Below are positions 60,785-64,000 of a DNA stretch of 64,000 bases, in pieces; position 1 is the first letter of the stretch, and every line of letters starts with the position of its first letter. The notes under the pieces were generated by a model. The model made no database searches and was not told the DNA's origin. It saw only the letters and a program-made list of their open reading frames with translations. A program made the translations under genes and the position numbers. Source of the stretch: Halogranum rubrum (GTDB lineage: Archaea; Halobacteriota; Halobacteria; Halobacteriales; Haloferacaceae); assembly GCF_900114455.1 (NCBI RefSeq), contig NZ_FOTC01000001.1:1451058-1515057 (forward strand), in the 5' to 3' direction.

Positions 60785-61462
60785 ATGGGAAAGAAGCAGA
60801 TAGAGAGACCACAGACGGAGCTAGCAGAGTCGCTGTCGAAAGACACCATCTTCTCGACATTGAGTAACCAGCGGCGGCGATACGTTATCCACTACCTGAA
60901 GACCGACCCGGAGCAGGTTCGGATCCGTGACCTCGCAGAGCAGATTGCCGCCTGGGAGAACGACATCACGATAGCCGAACTGACGTACAAACAGCGTAAA
61001 CGCGTCTACACCTCGTTGCATCAGACCCATCTGCCGAAGATGGACGACTGTGGTATCGTCGAGTACGACCGCGACCGCGGGCTGATTTCGCTCGCCTCGG
61101 GCGCGGCCGACCTCGACATCTATCTCGAAGTCGTCTCGAAAGACGACCTCCCGTGGAGTCACTTCTATCTCGGGCTCTCCGGGGCCGCCCTCCTCCTCGT
61201 CGGCTTCGCGTGGATGGGAATCCTCCCGGCGAGTATCCCTGCACTCGGTTACGCGGCGTTCATCGCACTGGCGTTCGTCGTCACTGCGGGAGTACACAGC
61301 TACCGAACGAGTCAGATGTACCTCGGCGGCGGTGACACTCGCAGCGACGGTACCGACTCGACTGACGGCGACGGCACCGACACGGACACGCTTCCGGACC
61401 CCGAACCCACCCGTGACAACGTCGTTCTCGCAGCAGGCGTCGACCAGAGTCGGCAAGAGTAA
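60785..61462 (+). CDS. DUF7344-type winged-helix membrane regulator
   Basis: 225 residues from the ATG at 60785, with GGAGG five bases upstream. The N-terminal ~95 residues are a winged helix (FSTLSNQRRRYVIHYLK, KQRKRVYTSLHQTHLPKMDD), the form found in many haloarchaeal DUF7344 proteins; then two membrane helices (FYLGLSGAALLLVGFAWMGI; ALGYAAFIALAFVVTAG) and an Asp/Thr/Gly-rich tail. It may sense membrane or redox state and act on DNA. A paralogue starts the gene fragment at 63513. Confidence 0.82.
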   Translation: MGKKQIERPQTELAESLSKDTIFSTLSNQRRRYVIHYLKTDPEQVRIRDLAEQIAAWENDITIAELTYKQRKRVYTSLHQTHLPKMDDCGIVEYDRDRGLISLASGAADLDIYLEVVSKDDLPWSHFYLGLSGAALLLVGFAWMGILPASIPALGYAAFIALAFVVTAGVHSYRTSQMYLGGGDTRSDGTDSTDGDGTDTDTLPDPEPTRDNVVLAAGVDQSRQE

Positions 61463-61503
61463 GGACGACTCACCCCGAACAGAGACAGGACACTCTACGA
61501 CTC

Positions 61504-61926
61504 ATGAACCGAACGCGCATCCTCCTCGCTGGGGCAACCGTCGTCGCGCTCGTCGCGACCACTGGCAGCCTCTTTTTCAGTCTCGGACTCGGCTTACAGC
61601 CGTGTGAACTCTGTTGGTATCAACGAATCCTGATGTACCCGCTCGTCGTCGTCCTCGGCGTCGCGACACTCGACGGCGACGACCGAGTGTGGCGAACTGC
61701 ACTCCCGCTCTCGACGGCCGGAACCATCGTCGCCGCCTACCACAGTTATCTCCAAGTGAACCCCGACATCGGCGGCGTGTGTGGTGTCGGCGGCGGGTGT
61801 GCCGCTATCCTCTACCCGATGGTACGTGGGTTGCTGACTATTCCGCGACTCTCGCTCGTCGCGTTCCTCCTCATCACCGCCGGACTGTTGGTACTTCGAC
61901 AGCGACCAGCCGTGCTCACGCGCTGA
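61504..61926 (+). CDS. dsbB: Disulfide bond formation protein DsbB
   Basis: 140 residues with four helices. The active CxxC is in LQPCELCWYQRILMYPLVV (residues ~35-38) and the second cysteine pair in GGVCGVGGGCAAILYPMV. DsbB passes electrons from a DsbA-type oxidase to quinone, so exported proteins get disulfides. No DsbA lies next to it. It follows the regulator by 41 bp. Confidence 0.93.
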   Translation: MNRTRILLAGATVVALVATTGSLFFSLGLGLQPCELCWYQRILMYPLVVVLGVATLDGDDRVWRTALPLSTAGTIVAAYHSYLQVNPDIGGVCGVGGGCAAILYPMVRGLLTIPRLSLVAFLLITAGLLVLRQRPAVLTR

Positions 61927-61956
61927 AGAACCGGAGACGTCCCTGTCGGCCATCGC

Positions 61957-63435
61957 TCATCGTAGTTTTTCGTACGACGCTTCCACGTCGACCACCGGTC
62001 GAGGATAGTCCACGCCGAGTTCGACGCCGTACTGGGTCTGTTCGTCCGGTGAGAGTCTCCACGGTTCGTGCACCGTCTCGGGTGGAAGGGCTGCCAGTTC
62101 GGGCAGCCAGTGGGTGACGTACGTCGCCTGCTCGTCGTACTGCTTGGCCTGTTTCACGACGTCGAAGTATCGGTCGCGTGAATCGTTGCCGACGCCGGCG
62201 ATGTACGCCCAGTTGCCGTAGTTACTGCACGGGTCGTAGTCGACGAGCTGTGTCTCGAAGTACGCGGCTCCCCACCGCCAGTCGACGCGGAGGTTGTTCG
62301 CGAGAAACGACGCCGCGTTCTGTCGTCCACGGTTGGAGACGAACCCCGTTCGGTTCAACTCACGCATGATAGCGTCGACGAACGGGACACCCGTCTCGCC
62401 GGCGGCCCACCGGCCGAACGCTGTCTCTGCCTCCCCGTCAGTCCGCCACTCGATGTCCGTACGGTTTCGGATTCCGCCACGGGCGAAGAATCGATTGCCG
62501 TGCTTCAGGAACTGAAACTGGAAGAAATCCCGCCACAGGAGTTCGAACAGTAACCAGTAGGTCGAGTCGTTGGCGACGCGTTCGGCCTCGTAGCGGTCGA
62601 CTTCTACGTTCACGAACCGTGGCGACAGACAGCCTTCGTTCAGCCACGGCGAGAACTTCGAGGAGTAATCCGCTCCGAGGAGTCCGTTACGCGTCTCTTT
62701 GTACACGCGGAGGCAGTCGCGGTCCCAGAGGTACGCCGCCAGTCGGTCACGGCCCGCGGATTCGCCGCCGTCGAAGTCGAGAGAGCGTCGCTCGTCGACC
62801 GGTGGGTCCTCGACACCGAGCGTCGAGAGCGACGGTAGCGTCTCGAACGTAGCCCGTTCAATCGAAGAAGTGGCCGACGGCAGTGGCGGGAGCGTCGGCA
62901 CGTCGAGCGGGTCGCGCGTCGTTGACGACGATTCTACGCGTTTGCGAAAGGGAGTGAACGTGTCGTCGATGTCGGTGTACGGGGTCGGTAGGTCGGCGAG
63001 ATGAACGAGCGTGTGTGTCCACAGTCGGTGGACGGCCACACCCTCCTCACGGAGTCGGGCAGTGACAGCGCGCTCGGTTGTCCGTTCTTCACTCGTCGGA
63101 AGGGTCTGGAAGAAGACGGCGTCGGCATCGGTCGTCGAGACGAGCGCCGGCAGGACAGTTTCCGGCCGGCCGTGTGCGACGAGCAAGTCGCTTCCGGCCG
63201 CACGGAGCGAGTCGCGGAGGTCGGTCACCGATTCGCGGCGGAACTGCGCACGGTGGCCGCCAGTCTTCTCGTAGCGAAACGAGTCCGGACCGCCGAAGTC
63301 CGCCGTCCCGTACTCCCGAGGGTCGAAGCAGTAGACGGGGAGGAGTGCCTCTGCGCGCGCCGCGTCGACGAGGACGGAGTTGTCGTGTAGTCTGAGGTCA
63401 CGTCGGAACCAGATGAGTGCCGTATCGACCGCCAT
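61957..63435 (-). CDS. DASH-type cryptochrome/photolyase
   Basis: 492 residues from the ATG at 63435. N-terminal antenna/Rossmann domain ALIWFRRDLRLHDNSVLVDA; the C-terminal FAD domain shows TGVPFVDAIMRELNRTGFVS, RQNAASFLANNLRVDWRWGA and the Cry-DASH mark YDPCSNYGNWAYIAGVGNDS. Cry-DASH enzymes repair cyclobutane dimers, mainly in single-stranded DNA. The Trp triad region (YGNWAYIAGVG) is intact. Converges with dsbB; divergent partner outside is the DUF7344 gene. Confidence 0.93.
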   Translation of the reverse strand: MAVDTALIWFRRDLRLHDNSVLVDAARAEALLPVYCFDPREYGTADFGGPDSFRYEKTGGHRAQFRRESVTDLRDSLRAAGSDLLVAHGRPETVLPALVSTTDADAVFFQTLPTSEERTTERAVTARLREEGVAVHRLWTHTLVHLADLPTPYTDIDDTFTPFRKRVESSSTTRDPLDVPTLPPLPSATSSIERATFETLPSLSTLGVEDPPVDERRSLDFDGGESAGRDRLAAYLWDRDCLRVYKETRNGLLGADYSSKFSPWLNEGCLSPRFVNVEVDRYEAERVANDSTYWLLFELLWRDFFQFQFLKHGNRFFARGGIRNRTDIEWRTDGEAETAFGRWAAGETGVPFVDAIMRELNRTGFVSNRGRQNAASFLANNLRVDWRWGAAYFETQLVDYDPCSNYGNWAYIAGVGNDSRDRYFDVVKQAKQYDEQATYVTHWLPELAALPPETVHEPWRLSPDEQTQYGVELGVDYPRPVVDVEASYEKLR

Positions 63436-63512
63436 ACCGTGGAGTAGCGCGGAGTTCCCTTGAACGCAATCGTCGCGGAGACTGACGTCGACAGCGTCCG
63501 TCTGAACCACTC

Positions 63513-64000
63513 TCAGCGTCGTGTCTCGGTCTGTACTGCGCGTACGACCTCGGGAACGGTCATGCTCGCGATAGCTGCAAAGACGAGGAGTGCCCAGTAC
63601 GCGGGTGCGACGACAGAGACGGGAGAGACACCGAGAAGCGAGACGACGACGAGTGAGACGCCGAGGAGCGTGAGACCGAAGACGACGCGAGGCCCGAGTT
63701 GTCCCAGTTTCGACCATCGGTCACACGAGGCTGTCGTCGGTGTCGTCTCCAGATATCTGGAGACAGCGGAGACCCCGTCGAGGAGTTCGACCTCGTTTTG
63801 GACCGAGTCGAACGCGACGATGGCAGCGTCGTCGAGTCTCGGGAGATGTGTCTGATGGAGTGAGACGTAGACGCTCTGTCGGACGTTCCGTGGCGGTGGA
63901 GACTCGCCCGCCTCGTTCTCGGCGATGACGTCGGCGAGGTCGCCGACCGTCATACCACCGTCGGTCGATTGGAGGTGCTGGATGACCGCACGTCGACGGT
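63513..64000 (-). CDS. DUF7344-type winged-helix membrane regulator (5' end cut by window)
   Basis: At least 162 residues; the frame is open through position 64000 (RRRAVIQHLQSTDGGMTVGD before the internal ATG), matching NQRRRYVIHYLK of the paralogue at 60785, so the start lies beyond the window. Winged helix (VRQSVYVSLHQTHLPRLDDA) then a membrane pair (VVFGLTLLGVSLVVVSLLGV; PAYWALLVFAAIASMTV). Same strand as, and 77 bp upstream of, the photolyase gene. Confidence 0.8.
   Translation of the reverse strand, partial: RRRAVIQHLQSTDGGMTVGDLADVIAENEAGESPPPRNVRQSVYVSLHQTHLPRLDDAAIVAFDSVQNEVELLDGVSAVSRYLETTPTTASCDRWSKLGQLGPRVVFGLTLLGVSLVVVSLLGVSPVSVVAPAYWALLVFAAIASMTVPEVVRAVQTETRR

Overview
The window is chromosomal DNA of a halophilic archaeon (class Halobacteria), most likely of the Haloferax/Halogeometricum type; the genus cannot be fixed from sequence alone. 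The signs are high G+C, very acidic proteins, archaeal information-processing genes (PriS, Gins51, aMBF1, Sm-like protein next to L37e, RNase J next to IdsA, RtcB and archease), haloarchaea-only small protein families, many leaderless or nearly leaderless starts with a TATA-like box 25-35 nt upstream, and ATGA/GTGA overlaps inside operons. No insertion sequence, integrase, CRISPR array or rRNA gene was seen. The two ends cut genes: the 5' end of a glutamyl-tRNA synthetase on the left and a DUF7344-type regulator on the right.

Layout. 0.7-2.0 kb: a tandem array of tiny membrane proteins of two families (A, A-B, A-B). 2.2-4.7 kb: Cdc48/VAT AAA+ ATPase in a two-gene operon with an Hsp20-like small protein. 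4.9-6.7 kb: an alpha/beta hydrolase and PanB. 6.77-15.6 kb: a six-gene hydroxamate-siderophore operon (dat, ddc, iucA-like, iucB-like, iucD-like, iucC-like) preceded by three near-identical DtxR-type iron boxes; the enzymes make 1,3-diaminopropane, hydroxylate and acetylate it, and join two units to citrate, so a schizokinen-like product is inferred. 15.7-36.4 kb: housekeeping genes (HAD phosphatase, acyl-CoA dehydrogenase, AlaX editing protein, aMBF1, PurF, L37e/LSm, Mrp, RtcB and archease, PriS/Gins51, Bcp) with tRNA-Leu(GAG) and tRNA-Ser(TGA). 36.6-42.8 kb: IdsA/RNase J, a Tat lipoprotein, uridine kinase, GTP cyclohydrolase III and a CBS protein. 43.0-48.6 kb: a branched-chain amino-acid-type ABC importer, with the binding protein converging on the livHMGF-type operon. 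48.7-51 kb: small genes, tRNA-Thr(TGT) and one very odd tRNA-like gene. 51.1-54.6 kb: sdhCDBA. 54.7-57.2 kb: a divergent pair, an aspartoacylase-like zinc hydrolase and a RimK ligase fused to a retropepsin-like protease. 57.4-64 kb: a DNA glycosylase, a fused 3-hydroxyacyl-CoA dehydrogenase/enoyl-CoA hydratase, tRNA-Glu(TTC) with a duplicated 3' end, a DUF7344 regulator, DsbB, a DASH-type cryptochrome/photolyase and the second DUF7344 gene.

The best candidates for something not yet described are the RimK-protease fusion with its divergent AspA-like partner (a possible peptide tagging/untagging system), the tandem A/B membrane-protein array, the beta-grasp (MoaD-like) protein ending in Cys-Cys instead of Gly-Gly, the Hsp20-like protein translationally coupled to Cdc48, and the tRNA-like gene at 50.9 kb. 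All calls are by eye from translated sequence; no database search was run.
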